Positions 50,999 through 58,203 of a stretch of DNA of 60,806 bases are shown piece by piece. The notes beneath the pieces were generated by a model. That model had not been told where the DNA came from. It did not search any database and was given only the letters and a program-made list of their open reading frames with translations. This stretch comes from a virus. Location of the stretch: IMG/VR virus record IMGVR_UViG_3300048573_000207, positions 1 through 60,806 of that record; one strand, 5' to 3'. Both the position numbers and the translations under genes were made by a program. Position 1 is the first letter of the stretch, and each line of letters begins with the position of its first letter.

Positions 50999-51817
50999 TC
51001 ACCGTGGTGCAAATTCTTGTTGGAGTTTGATGTTGTCAAAGAACTCTTTCTTTGTAGCTGGGTCATCTTTAAATGTACCACGAAGCACTGTAGTCTGCGT
51101 CAATGAACTATGTGCCATAATGCCACGATTCTCACAGCAACCATGTACTGCCTGAACATATACTGCTACGTTTTCGGAGTCAGTAGCTTTACTAATTTCT
51201 CTAGCAATGTCATTACATAGCTCTTCTTGAAGTGTGCCACGGCGAGCGCACCACTGAGCAATACGAGTGTACTTGCTAAGACCAATGAGCTTTTGAGCGG
51301 CAATAATCCCAATATAAGCAACGCCACTAACAGGCTGGTGATGATGTGAACACATACTACGAAGCTCACTACGTACCACCAACATGCCTTCATATCGATC
51401 TTGGCTATCATTTGGGAAAGCCGTTGCATCAGGAGCTGGTTCATATCTACCTTCCATAATTTCATTAAAGTACATCTTGGCTAGTCGTCGAGCCGTACCT
51501 TTTGAGTTTGGATCGTTTTCACGATCAATAAGCAATGCATCTAGCACACCTTCGAATGCTAAGGCTGCTTCGTTGATAAGTTGTTCTTTATCGTAGCCGT
51601 CTTCATCTAAGTATTCGCTGATGTTATCACCTGCCCAGAAACGTTTTCCATCACGTTTCATTTTAGCACGAATAGCATTACCTAGATAGCCTTCTTCGTC
51701 TTTGTTAAGCGTTGCATCAGCAGCTTTGACAAATACTTCTTTACCTAGTGGTACGTATTCGTCTTGTTTAAATTCTAGTTCTGGTGTACTAGGATCTTGT
51801 TTAAATTCTTTATCCAA
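50999..51817 (-). CDS. folE: GTP cyclohydrolase I
   Basis: A 272-residue enzyme that makes 7,8-dihydroneopterin triphosphate from GTP, the first step of both folate and deazaguanine synthesis. MCSHHHQPVSGVAYIG at 155-170 holds the zinc Cys156 and catalytic His, LIGLSKYTRIAQWCARRGTL is the family hallmark, and AVHGCCENRGI gives the second zinc Cys. A 60-80-residue acidic N-terminal extension precedes the usual domain. The start codon is TTG with a GGAG nine bases upstream. In this window its product most likely feeds QueD and QueE. Promoter at 51862. Confidence 0.93.
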   Translation of the reverse strand: MDKEFKQDPSTPELEFKQDEYVPLGKEVFVKAADATLNKDEEGYLGNAIRAKMKRDGKRFWAGDNISEYLDEDGYDKEQLINEAALAFEGVLDALLIDRENDPNSKGTARRLAKMYFNEIMEGRYEPAPDATAFPNDSQDRYEGMLVVRSELRSMCSHHHQPVSGVAYIGIIAAQKLIGLSKYTRIAQWCARRGTLQEELCNDIAREISKATDSENVAVYVQAVHGCCENRGIMAHSSLTQTTVLRGTFKDDPATKKEFFDNIKLQQEFAPR

Positions 51818-51861
51818 TTTTTATTTCTCCGAGTTATGATGACGTGGATGTCATATTGTTT

Positions 51862-51890
51862 ATTATAGCATCTATTTAGGGATTGAGCAA
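51862..51890 (-). promoter_or_regulatory. sigma70-type promoter TTGCTC-N17-TATAAT
   Basis: On the - strand, TTGCTC (51890-51885) and TATAAT (51867-51862) are 17 bases apart, 45 bases before the folE start. It overlaps the end of the 93-residue gene. Confidence 0.65.
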
Positions 51891-52157
51891 GACCTCAGAT
51901 GACCAAGTTAGCAAATAAAGCATTAAATCTTCTGGCTTCTTAAAGTGGACCATGATAGTAATGTCAAACATTTCATGTGAGTACTTGGCTGATTCAATCT
52001 TTGATAACTTGCGCCAGTTAAACGGATCACCTTTGTAATCTGTTGCAATCCAACGATTCTTGCAATTGTCAATCAACCACCGCCTAATGTCCTTTAATGT
52101 GTACACATAGGCAGCAGTCTTGGCCGAATATACCTTATCCGTTATTAGCGTTGGCAT
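51876..52157 (-). CDS. unidentified protein
   Basis: A 93-residue protein whose ATG at 52157 lies 22 bases inside the glutaredoxin gene. It has YTLKDIRRWLIDNCKNRWIA, a helix, then a strand-rich part (HEMFDITIMVHFKKPEDLML). That order resembles a small alpha-beta fold. No family recognised. Confidence 0.5.
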   Translation of the reverse strand: MPTLITDKVYSAKTAAYVYTLKDIRRWLIDNCKNRWIATDYKGDPFNWRKLSKIESAKYSHEMFDITIMVHFKKPEDLMLYLLTWSSEVLLNP

Positions 52158-52383
52158 AAAATTCGCTGACTCGCAAATTATCCCATCCGCCAATTAGTGT
52201 TCCATCAATGATAATTTGTGGTACTGTACGGGCAGTTGGAACTGCTTCTAATAAGTTTTCACGAGTGAAGCCATTATGGCCAATTTTGTGTTCTGTAAAG
52301 GCTAGGCCTTTGCTTGTAAGCCATGCTTTTGCTTGGTCGCAATAAGGACAATGGTCCTTGCTATAAACTACAATTGCTGTCAT
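52135..52383 (-). CDS. grx: glutaredoxin
   Basis: An 82-residue thiol-disulfide oxidoreductase. The active site is CPYC at residues 12-15, TVPQIIID has the cis-Pro that binds glutathione, and IGGWDNL is the usual GG-x-D loop. It probably reduces ribonucleotide reductase in the host cytoplasm during infection, as in T4 (NrdC). Confidence 0.92.
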   Translation of the reverse strand: MTAIVVYSKDHCPYCDQAKAWLTSKGLAFTEHKIGHNGFTRENLLEAVPTARTVPQIIIDGTLIGGWDNLRVSEFYANANNG

Positions 52384-52544
52384 ATTCCTGCTCCGTTATC
52401 AAATAATTCTTCTTCGTATTTTTTTAATGCTGCTTGGTACTGTTCTTCAGTGAGACCATGCCAGCCAATACACTTACCAGTTGGGCTACGACCGCAACCA
52501 CACCGACCAAACTCTTCTGGATTTTCTTTTACTCTTACTTGCAT
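52380..52544 (-). CDS. 54-residue CDGSH-like iron-sulfur protein (variant motif)
   Basis: The protein contains CGCGRSPTGKCIGWH, close to the CDGSH pattern C-x-C-x2-(S/T)-x3-P-x-C-D-G-(S/A/T)-H. The two first Cys, the Ser, the third Cys, the Gly and the His are in place, the spacing is one residue shorter and the Asp is replaced by Ile. If it folds like CDGSH proteins it could hold a 2Fe-2S cluster. An alternative is a small zinc knuckle. The ATG at 52544 has a CAGGAG binding site. It overlaps glutaredoxin by ATGA. Confidence 0.6.
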   Translation of the reverse strand: MQVRVKENPEEFGRCGCGRSPTGKCIGWHGLTEEQYQAALKKYEEELFDNGAGI

Positions 52545-52545
52545 A

Positions 52546-52746
52546 TTACGCTCCTGATGTGTCGTATGTTTGAGCAAAGATATCTTTCTTTACTGCACCA
52601 TAGTCACCTGTACCTTCTAATGTTTCTACTGTACCCGAGTCGATGGCTGTTTGATACTTGATAGGACTTGGCTTCTTGTATGTTTCAAATCCGCCATGAT
52701 CAAACCAAGCATCATTGATACCGTTTTCTAACTCATTGATTTTCAT
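52546..52746 (-). CDS. small protein, function unknown
   Basis: A 66-residue protein that overlaps the cytidylyltransferase gene by 14 bases. It contains NDAWFDHGGFETYKKPSPIK and an acidic, Gly/Thr-rich end. It has no Cys, no membrane segment and no recognisable motif. A GGG upstream of the ATG may act as a binding site. Confidence 0.5.
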   Translation of the reverse strand: MKINELENGINDAWFDHGGFETYKKPSPIKYQTAIDSGTVETLEGTGDYGAVKKDIFAQTYDTSGA

Positions 52747-53164
52747 TTTTTTCCCTTTCAGCTTCGTATACACGTTTTCTTAAACTGCTTGAACTAAAAC
52801 TATGATCACGACCGTTAAAGTATAAATCAATGTTTCGCTTGTGACAAATTTCACGTCCAGTAAACTCTTTACCCTCATACTCAACACCTAAGATGCGAAC
52901 ATTGATTGGTAAAGTAAGCAATAGATCTTCAAGGTCTTTTTCAGTATTGTACACCCAAACTTCGTCTACATAACGACTGCCTTTGAGTTGCATCTGTCGT
53001 TCCACAATGCTTTGCACAGGAGCATTTTTGGTAGGTCGATCCAGTGTGGGGTCGTTTTGCAACCCACAAATAAGATAGTCGCATTGTGTCTTTGCTTCTT
53101 GCAGCATGGACACATGGCCAGCATGCAGCAAGTCCCACGTTGAACACGTAAATCCCACTTTCAT
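52733..53164 (-). CDS. cytidylyltransferase (glycerol-3-phosphate cytidylyltransferase-like)
   Basis: A 143-residue protein of the TagD/Tag-type HxGH family. TWDLLHAGHVSMLQEAK has the nucleotide-binding HAGH, QNDPTLDRPTKNAPV is the RxxxK loop region, and the end (HSFSSSSLRKRV) matches the ISSTxIR element. It would activate a phosphorylated polyol or alcohol as a CDP derivative. It overlaps galE by ATGA, so the product may serve the glycosyltransferase further upstream. Confidence 0.8.
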   Translation of the reverse strand: MKVGFTCSTWDLLHAGHVSMLQEAKTQCDYLICGLQNDPTLDRPTKNAPVQSIVERQMQLKGSRYVDEVWVYNTEKDLEDLLLTLPINVRILGVEYEGKEFTGREICHKRNIDLYFNGRDHSFSSSSLRKRVYEAEREKNENQ

Positions 53165-54156
53165 GCTCTCCCCTTGTACTCTGCAGAGTTATACCAGGCC
53201 CATGCAGTTTTAACAATATTGTCAATGCCGCTGTGTTCTGGTTCCCAGCCAATGGTCTTTTTGGCTTTGTCGGCATACGCAACCAATGTGGCCGGATCGC
53301 CTTCTCGCATTGGACCCTTGTGTACTAAAACTGTACGACCAGTAATGCGTTCAACTGAAGCAATAATTTCAGAGATGCTGGTACCCTTACCTGAACCAAG
53401 ATTTAACTCAACTGAAGTTCCTTTGTCAACTGCCTCTCCCCACTTGGTTGCAAGAAAGTGTGCTTCGGCAATGTCGGCCACGTGCAGGTAGTCTCGAACG
53501 CAGGTACCGTCGTGAGTGGGATACTCAGTTCCGTTTAATGTAAACACACCTTTGTTCACAATGGTTTCCATGATTCGAGCAATAACATGTGTTGCTGATT
53601 TTAACTGACCATGTCTAACTTGATCATCTGCGCCACATGCATTAAAGTAACGAAGTGCAACGGTTCTATAGCCATATGCCTTTGCACAATCACGCAGCAC
53701 TTGTTCAGCCATCAGCTTGCTATGACCGTAAGGACTGATTGGAACAGTTGGACTATTTTCTGTAAGTGTATTAGATCGCGGCTCGCCATACACCGCAGCA
53801 CTTGATGAATACACCACAGTCTTATGCCAGCCACGTTCAGCCAGCGTGGCCAGCAGTTTAGCAGTGCTGCCCACGTTGTTGGCATAGTAAAGTCCCGGGT
53901 CTTTTAAACTGGGCCCCACCAGGCTTGTTCCAGCAATATGAATCAGTGCAACAGGATTTTTATCAATGAACGAATTGATAAAGATTGCATTGTTAAAGTC
54001 GCCTTTGATAACTTGATCTAGTGATTCGGCAATCCAAGGCGCTGTGTTGTTGCGATCTACTCCAAGGACTTTATAGCCCAAGTCCTTGAAGCGTAGTGCA
54101 GTCTGCCCACCAATGTATCCGTTGCAACCAGTGATAGCAATCCATTTGTCTGCCAT
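53161..54156 (-). CDS. galE: UDP-glucose 4-epimerase
   Basis: A 331-residue short-chain dehydrogenase. TGCNGYIGGQ at 9-18 is the NAD-binding glycine loop. VVYSSSAAVYGEP includes the catalytic Ser region, and Y143-x3-K147 (SPYGHSKLMAEQ) is the catalytic pair. RYFNACGAD and the C-terminal GSGKGTSI and DLxxT-like elements match GalE. It interconverts UDP-glucose and UDP-galactose (or the N-acetyl forms). It overlaps both neighbours and supplies sugar donors to phage glycosyltransferases or host glycans. Confidence 0.88.
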   Translation of the reverse strand: MADKWIAITGCNGYIGGQTALRFKDLGYKVLGVDRNNTAPWIAESLDQVIKGDFNNAIFINSFIDKNPVALIHIAGTSLVGPSLKDPGLYYANNVGSTAKLLATLAERGWHKTVVYSSSAAVYGEPRSNTLTENSPTVPISPYGHSKLMAEQVLRDCAKAYGYRTVALRYFNACGADDQVRHGQLKSATHVIARIMETIVNKGVFTLNGTEYPTHDGTCVRDYLHVADIAEAHFLATKWGEAVDKGTSVELNLGSGKGTSISEIIASVERITGRTVLVHKGPMREGDPATLVAYADKAKKTIGWEPEHSGIDNIVKTAWAWYNSAEYKGRA

Positions 54157-55337
54157 TAGTATTTTGCTCCTGCTACATGATCACGATAGCGATTACCTGC
54201 ACGGTTCCACTGCTCGCCTTTGCCTTCGATGATATCTAATACTCGATCAATGGTACCATCGTTCCAGTCGCTAATCTTACCTTGGTTGACGTGAGGTCCA
54301 GATAGTTGAATACGCAATTTGTTTACAGCGTCATCGATAGACCAAGGTACATAAAGCCGGGTATGGTCATTGGCGAATGTCTCAGGAAAGCTACGATAAG
54401 CAGGATACAAAACATTACAACCAAGAGCATCGGCTTCGCTAACGGTGTTTGAAACCCAATCCTGTAAAGCACAGTTGAACAAAACACGGCTATCATTGAC
54501 AAGATTATAGTAATCATTCTTTTGCAAATCCTTGTAAATCTTTAGCTTGCCTTCTGCTTCCATCTTGTAAGCACGTTCAAGATATTTAGGATTATTGCTA
54601 CGCAATGGTCCACCGCTTAGTACTGCGAACTCAACCGGATTGTTGGGTTGCTCAGCATGCCACTTCTCAATCAAGTCCATGAAAAAGTCTGGCTGCTTCT
54701 CTTGATCAAAACGTGCAGCAAACACTACACGATTAGCTCGTTCTGGCCAAGACTTGATATTTTCTGCGCCGCCGATGCGAGCACGTACTTCTTCTTTACC
54801 AAATGCTAAACCAGAGATGTTATAGATAGGAGCAGTCCAGTTTGCGATGCGCATGTGGGCTACCATCTCTTCGTTAGTGGCCAACACAGTAGCAAACTCA
54901 TTTACCATTTGCTCGTATGTACTCATCCACTTGGCCATACCCCATACATGAACAAAGTCATCGGGGTCAATCGCTTGTGCTAAACAACGTACAAAGATTT
55001 TAGGGCGCTGTTCTGCAGGAATCTGATCCATGATGTAAGGCAACGATTCGATGCCTGGTTGGAACATGTCTTCGAAGTAAATAACGTCTTGACCAGTAAC
55101 CTCGCCACTGCGCATCATCTGTACGAGATTCATCATCTGACTCATACCAAAGTAGCTTCGTCCATGTGCGTCTAACACTTGTCCTACTGAGATAGCCTTA
55201 GTGTTGTCAATAGTACTGCCTGGCACAATAACATAGTCAATGCCACGCCGTTTAAACACCGCTTCGTTCCAGTCTTGCAACTGTAGAGTGTATCTTCCCT
55301 GGTACGGCTCAAGTCCCATATACCACAACTTTCGCAT
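54156..55337 (-). CDS. glycosyltransferase (GT-B-like)
   Basis: A 393-residue protein. The second half has the order of GT-B enzymes: NRVVFAARFDQEKQPDFFMD as the start of the nucleotide-binding domain, then FAVLSGGPL and, near the end, SEADALGCNVLYPAYRSFPE, which matches the EAxxxGxPV/V-type donor loop. The first 170 residues are the acceptor domain. It is the first gene before galE and the cytidylyltransferase. Its natural promoter is probably the one at 56355, from which the endonuclease gene at 55400 now separates it. Confidence 0.7.
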   Translation of the reverse strand: MRKLWYMGLEPYQGRYTLQLQDWNEAVFKRRGIDYVIVPGSTIDNTKAISVGQVLDAHGRSYFGMSQMMNLVQMMRSGEVTGQDVIYFEDMFQPGIESLPYIMDQIPAEQRPKIFVRCLAQAIDPDDFVHVWGMAKWMSTYEQMVNEFATVLATNEEMVAHMRIANWTAPIYNISGLAFGKEEVRARIGGAENIKSWPERANRVVFAARFDQEKQPDFFMDLIEKWHAEQPNNPVEFAVLSGGPLRSNNPKYLERAYKMEAEGKLKIYKDLQKNDYYNLVNDSRVLFNCALQDWVSNTVSEADALGCNVLYPAYRSFPETFANDHTRLYVPWSIDDAVNKLRIQLSGPHVNQGKISDWNDGTIDRVLDIIEGKGEQWNRAGNRYRDHVAGAKY

Positions 55338-55399
55338 AAATTAGGTCTCCAATGCTAAATAAAATAATACTTATACAAGTATATAGGATATAAAAATAA

Positions 55400-56320
55400 A
55401 TGTCAACTAAAAAACTTACTCAGCAACAATTTTTGAACAGATGCATAGAAATTCACGGATCAAATTTTGATTACTCATTGGCATCTTATGTAAATGCTAT
55501 TACTAAGGTTACTATCAAATGCAATACATGTAATCACATATGGAGTGTCACTCCTAATAATTTTCTTAATAATCATAGTAGATCAGGGTGTCCAAACTGC
55601 AAACGTATTAAACAAATTGGGCGAGATACAAAAACAACTAGTAACATATTGGAAGAAATTAAAGCATGCCACGGTGATACATTTTTGTATGACCGGTTGG
55701 TTTATGTTAATTGTAATACCAAAGTAACCGTTGGGTGTAAAGTGCATGGATATTTTGACAAGTGGCCTAATGACTTAAAGCACGGGTCAGGATGCCCAAA
55801 GTGTTCGGGCAGTTTAGTAACGACAGACGAGTTTATCAATGATATGAAACTTAAACATTCAAACTTTGATTTTTCAAAATTTGTTTACACATCAGCAGCA
55901 ACTAAGTCTACGGTAATTTGCCAAGAGCACGGAGAATTTTTACAAACTCCGTCGGGGTTAAGAGCAACAAAACCCAACTATGGTTGTGCAAAATGCGGAG
56001 TCAAAAATCAATTGTTAACCTCTATTATCAACGGAAATATACGAGATCCCAAAGATATTCCTGAATACGAAAAATATCGTAAACAAGTCTGGAAAATATC
56101 AAATCAACAATTTGTCGAACACTATTGCAAGATCAATCCCGAAGACATCAAACGCGGACCTAAATATCACCTAGATCACAAATATTCAATACAACAAGGA
56201 TGGCAAAACATCGTTTTGCCAGAAATAATCGGAGGTTGGAAAAATCTTCAACTTCTTCCGGCAAAACAAAATCAATCAAAATCTAACAAATGTAGCGTTT
56301 TGCTCGAGGAAATACTATAA
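55400..56320 (+). CDS. homing-endonuclease-like protein with three zinc-ribbon repeats and an HNH end
   Basis: A 306-residue protein. Three related segments occupy residues about 10-70, 75-135 and 140-195. Each begins with an F-x-x-HG-x-x-x-(F/Y)-(D/L)-(Y/F) pattern, continues with a (V/T)-x-I/V-x-C strand and ends in GCP-x-C or GC-x-KC, so each may bind zinc. The end (KYHLDHKYSIQQGWQNIVLP, then NLQLLPAKQNQSKSNK) is an HNH-type nuclease core. It lies on the + strand between the glycosyltransferase gene and its probable promoter. It is a mobile insertion in a non-coding gap. Confidence 0.75.
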   Translation: MSTKKLTQQQFLNRCIEIHGSNFDYSLASYVNAITKVTIKCNTCNHIWSVTPNNFLNNHSRSGCPNCKRIKQIGRDTKTTSNILEEIKACHGDTFLYDRLVYVNCNTKVTVGCKVHGYFDKWPNDLKHGSGCPKCSGSLVTTDEFINDMKLKHSNFDFSKFVYTSAATKSTVICQEHGEFLQTPSGLRATKPNYGCAKCGVKNQLLTSIINGNIRDPKDIPEYEKYRKQVWKISNQQFVEHYCKINPEDIKRGPKYHLDHKYSIQQGWQNIVLPEIIGGWKNLQLLPAKQNQSKSNKCSVLLEEIL

Positions 56321-56354
56321 AATAGTTTTCTCATTATAAAATCCTTTATTAGAT

Positions 56355-56383
56355 ATTATAGCAAAGCGCAAACGAAAAAGCAA
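56355..56383 (-). promoter_or_regulatory. sigma70-type promoter TTGCTT-N17-TATAAT, now separated from its gene
   Basis: On the - strand, TTGCTT (56383-56378) and TATAAT (56360-56355) are 17 bases apart. The -35 box lies within the terminator stem at 56377. The promoter points left at the antisense of the endonuclease gene and the glycosyltransferase gene about 1 kb away. Confidence 0.55.
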
Positions 56384-56405
56384 CGGCTTTTTACACCGTT
56401 GCTTT
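56377..56405 (-). terminator. intrinsic terminator of the dpdA operon (- strand)
   Basis: A 10-bp stem (AAAGCAACGG with CCGTTGCTTT) and a 9-base loop are followed on the - strand by UUCGUUU. It stands 12 bases after the stop of the gene at 56417 and ends the dpdA-side transcripts. Confidence 0.75.
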
Positions 56406-56416
56406 GCCATCATGTA

Positions 56417-56890
56417 TTACAGGCGATTAGGCATGCAACATAAGCCATCTGCACTATGGATTGTCTCACGACACCATGCGCTCTTGTAAAGACCAACGTG
56501 GATCTTAATAGCCTTGCTAGCGCGGTCACGACCGCTTTGAATATTGACCGTGTAGGTAAAACTACGGTCGCCACTTGCTTCGTGTGTGCGAAGCTCCGGT
56601 GTGTCAATGGTGTATGCAAAGATCATACCGCTCTTGCACAAGTCCATCAAGTACTGGTTGTAGAAATCTAGTGGCAAGTGCCCTAGCTCTGCGCTCAACA
56701 CACCATCATACAACTCACTGATTTTCAGCAAGTCGAACTTGATGTGGTTGATGTTAAGGCCAGACCGCCGAGGTTGGTACTGGCTATTGTTGTTGTAACC
56801 ACGCTGTTCACGTGGGCCACGGTTGTCGCGATAACCGCGATCGTTATTGAACTTAACGTGATTGTTAAGCGTATTGCTTGAGGCATCCAT
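56417..56890 (-). CDS. unidentified protein with Arg/Gly/Asn-rich region
   Basis: A 157-residue protein. The ATG at 56890 has AAAGGA nine bases upstream and is preferred to 56899, which overlaps that site. Residues 10-45 are rich in Arg, Gly and Asn (RGYRDNRGPREQRGYNNN), probably disordered and RNA- or DNA-binding. The rest is a compact domain with LPLDFYNQYLMDLCKSG and a beta-rich end (SFTYTVNIQSGRDRASKAIK). It is the last gene before the terminator and has a promoter at 56979. Function unknown. Confidence 0.6.
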   Translation of the reverse strand: MDASSNTLNNHVKFNNDRGYRDNRGPREQRGYNNNSQYQPRRSGLNINHIKFDLLKISELYDGVLSAELGHLPLDFYNQYLMDLCKSGMIFAYTIDTPELRTHEASGDRSFTYTVNIQSGRDRASKAIKIHVGLYKSAWCRETIHSADGLCCMPNRL

Positions 56891-56978
56891 TTTCGCCATC
56901 CTTTGAATTTTGATAAGATTTGATAAATGATAACGATAGAGAAATAGGACTATGCCCAAACTTACTAACGTTAACTCT

Positions 56979-57006
56979 AATATACTTGTTTTTATGTGGG
57001 AGTCAA
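56979..57006 (-). promoter_or_regulatory. sigma70-type promoter TTGACT-N16-TATATT
   Basis: On the - strand, TTGACT (57006-57001) and TATATT (56984-56979) are 16 bases apart, leaving a leader of about 80 bases for the gene at 56890. The 205-base gap between 56890 and 57094 holds nothing else that I can support. Confidence 0.55.
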
Positions 57007-57093
57007 GCTGTCTACATAAGTTATAACTCCAAAAATGAGATGTGTTGAAAACATTACTCAATGTCCTGCCGTATTAAAAATTCAAAGAATTAG

Positions 57094-57465
57094 TTAAGGC
57101 TTATACTCAATAATACCGTCAGATTCACCATCTTCGGAAACCACTATTTCATAGTGACGTTCTCCGTAAAGCGGCCTAAGATGATTTTCTAAAATATCAG
57201 TTGCAATCATCTCACACGACTTGTGATTTTGATTTCCAGACTTGATAAATTCCTGCAGTGCCCATTTAACCAAGAAAAATTCTAATTCGCGATCTAGGTG
57301 TTCGACTGAAATTTTTACTTCTACTTTGAACATATGACGATGCTCGTTTTCAAGAAATTTGATACGAGAATCAATTAATCCTGCATTTGGGTAGTAGTGC
57401 CATCCTTCAAATTCAGTTCGAACTTTAATAAATGTCATTTTGTTAGGACCACTGTCTTGTGACAT
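57094..57465 (-). CDS. queD: QueD-like 6-carboxy-tetrahydropterin synthase homologue
   Basis: A 123-residue protein of the tetrahydropterin synthase fold. His23 (EFEGWHYYPNA) and the pair His42/His44 (LENEHRHMFKVEVKI) match the three zinc ligands of PTPS/QueD. NHKSCEMIATDIL and VVSEDGESDGIIEY match the later catalytic region with its conserved Glu. The normal HGH is HRH here. It would turn dihydroneopterin triphosphate from FolE into 6-carboxy-tetrahydropterin for QueE. Its place two genes below dpdA supports this role. The ATG at 57465 has AAGGA at good spacing. Confidence 0.65.
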   Translation of the reverse strand: MSQDSGPNKMTFIKVRTEFEGWHYYPNAGLIDSRIKFLENEHRHMFKVEVKISVEHLDRELEFFLVKWALQEFIKSGNQNHKSCEMIATDILENHLRPLYGERHYEIVVSEDGESDGIIEYKP

Positions 57466-57474
57466 AACCATTCC

Positions 57475-57675
57475 TTAATCAATGTAGTTGTTGGCTTTTA
57501 AGTAAACCCACATCTTCCAATCAATAGCTTGAAGATGCTTTAATACTTCATCTAACTTTGTATTAAGTTCTTCGACTGTAACAGCCGGAGCACCTTCTGC
57601 TACTGGAGCTTTACTTGGGACTGGTCTTTTAGTTGGCTTATTAAAATTGCCAACTTTGACTTCTTCTTCACTCAT
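57475..57675 (-). CDS. small protein of the dpdA operon, function unknown
   Basis: A 66-residue protein. The first half is Lys/Pro/Ala/Val-rich and flexible. The second half is one amphipathic helix (VEELNTKLDEVLKHLQAIDW) and an aromatic end. It may bring two partners together, for example as an adaptor. It is nine bases from each neighbour and surely cotranscribed. Function unknown. Confidence 0.55.
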   Translation of the reverse strand: MSEEEVKVGNFNKPTKRPVPSKAPVAEGAPAVTVEELNTKLDEVLKHLQAIDWKMWVYLKANNYID

Positions 57676-57684
57676 TGTGCTTCC

Positions 57685-58203
57685 TTAGTTTACGGGATTA
57701 TCGCCTACATAGGCATGCCAGGGTGTAAATGTGTCTCTATTCATAAGGTTATGTAAAGAATGACACCACACACCGGGGTTAGTTGCATTAAAACCTTTGT
57801 CATCAATTTTAATTGTTGTATTGTAGTTAAGCAATCTTGTATAGGGTAGTTTGACCGAAATCATTGGAATAACACGATTATCTTCAGAAGCACGGCTTTC
57901 TAAGAAGCCTTCAACTTGAGCCGAAGTTAAATCTATGGTCACATAATCAACTGCACTCGATTCAAGTACACCTTCGATCATATCGTCCCAAGATTTCCAA
58001 ACATCGTGATCATCATTACCTACTTCATGTAAACTCATATTAGCACCAATATAAACGTGCCGTGACTTTGAGTTTAACACATTAGCAATGATTGTGTCAA
58101 CCGGTTGAATGCCAACTACAAACAAGGTTCGCAGGCCTTTGGCAGGAGAGTTTTCGACTTCTACTCCTGTAAAGAAATCCGGAGCAACACGTTCAATTGT
58201 CAT
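57685..58203 (-). CDS. unidentified protein coupled to dpdA
   Basis: A 172-residue protein whose ATG lies 11 bases inside the end of dpdA. It starts FFTGVEVENSPAKGLRTLFV then VVGIQPVDTIIANVL, a strand-helix layout, and contains KSRHVYIGANMSLHEVGNDD and, near the end, GVWCHSLHNLMNRDTFTPWH with several His and one Cys. That His-rich end might bind a metal. It is none of the known deazaguanine enzymes that I can recognise. Because it is translationally coupled to dpdA it is a candidate for a further modification or regulatory step. Confidence 0.6.
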   Translation of the reverse strand: MTIERVAPDFFTGVEVENSPAKGLRTLFVVGIQPVDTIIANVLNSKSRHVYIGANMSLHEVGNDDHDVWKSWDDMIEGVLESSAVDYVTIDLTSAQVEGFLESRASEDNRVIPMISVKLPYTRLLNYNTTIKIDDKGFNATNPGVWCHSLHNLMNRDTFTPWHAYVGDNPVN

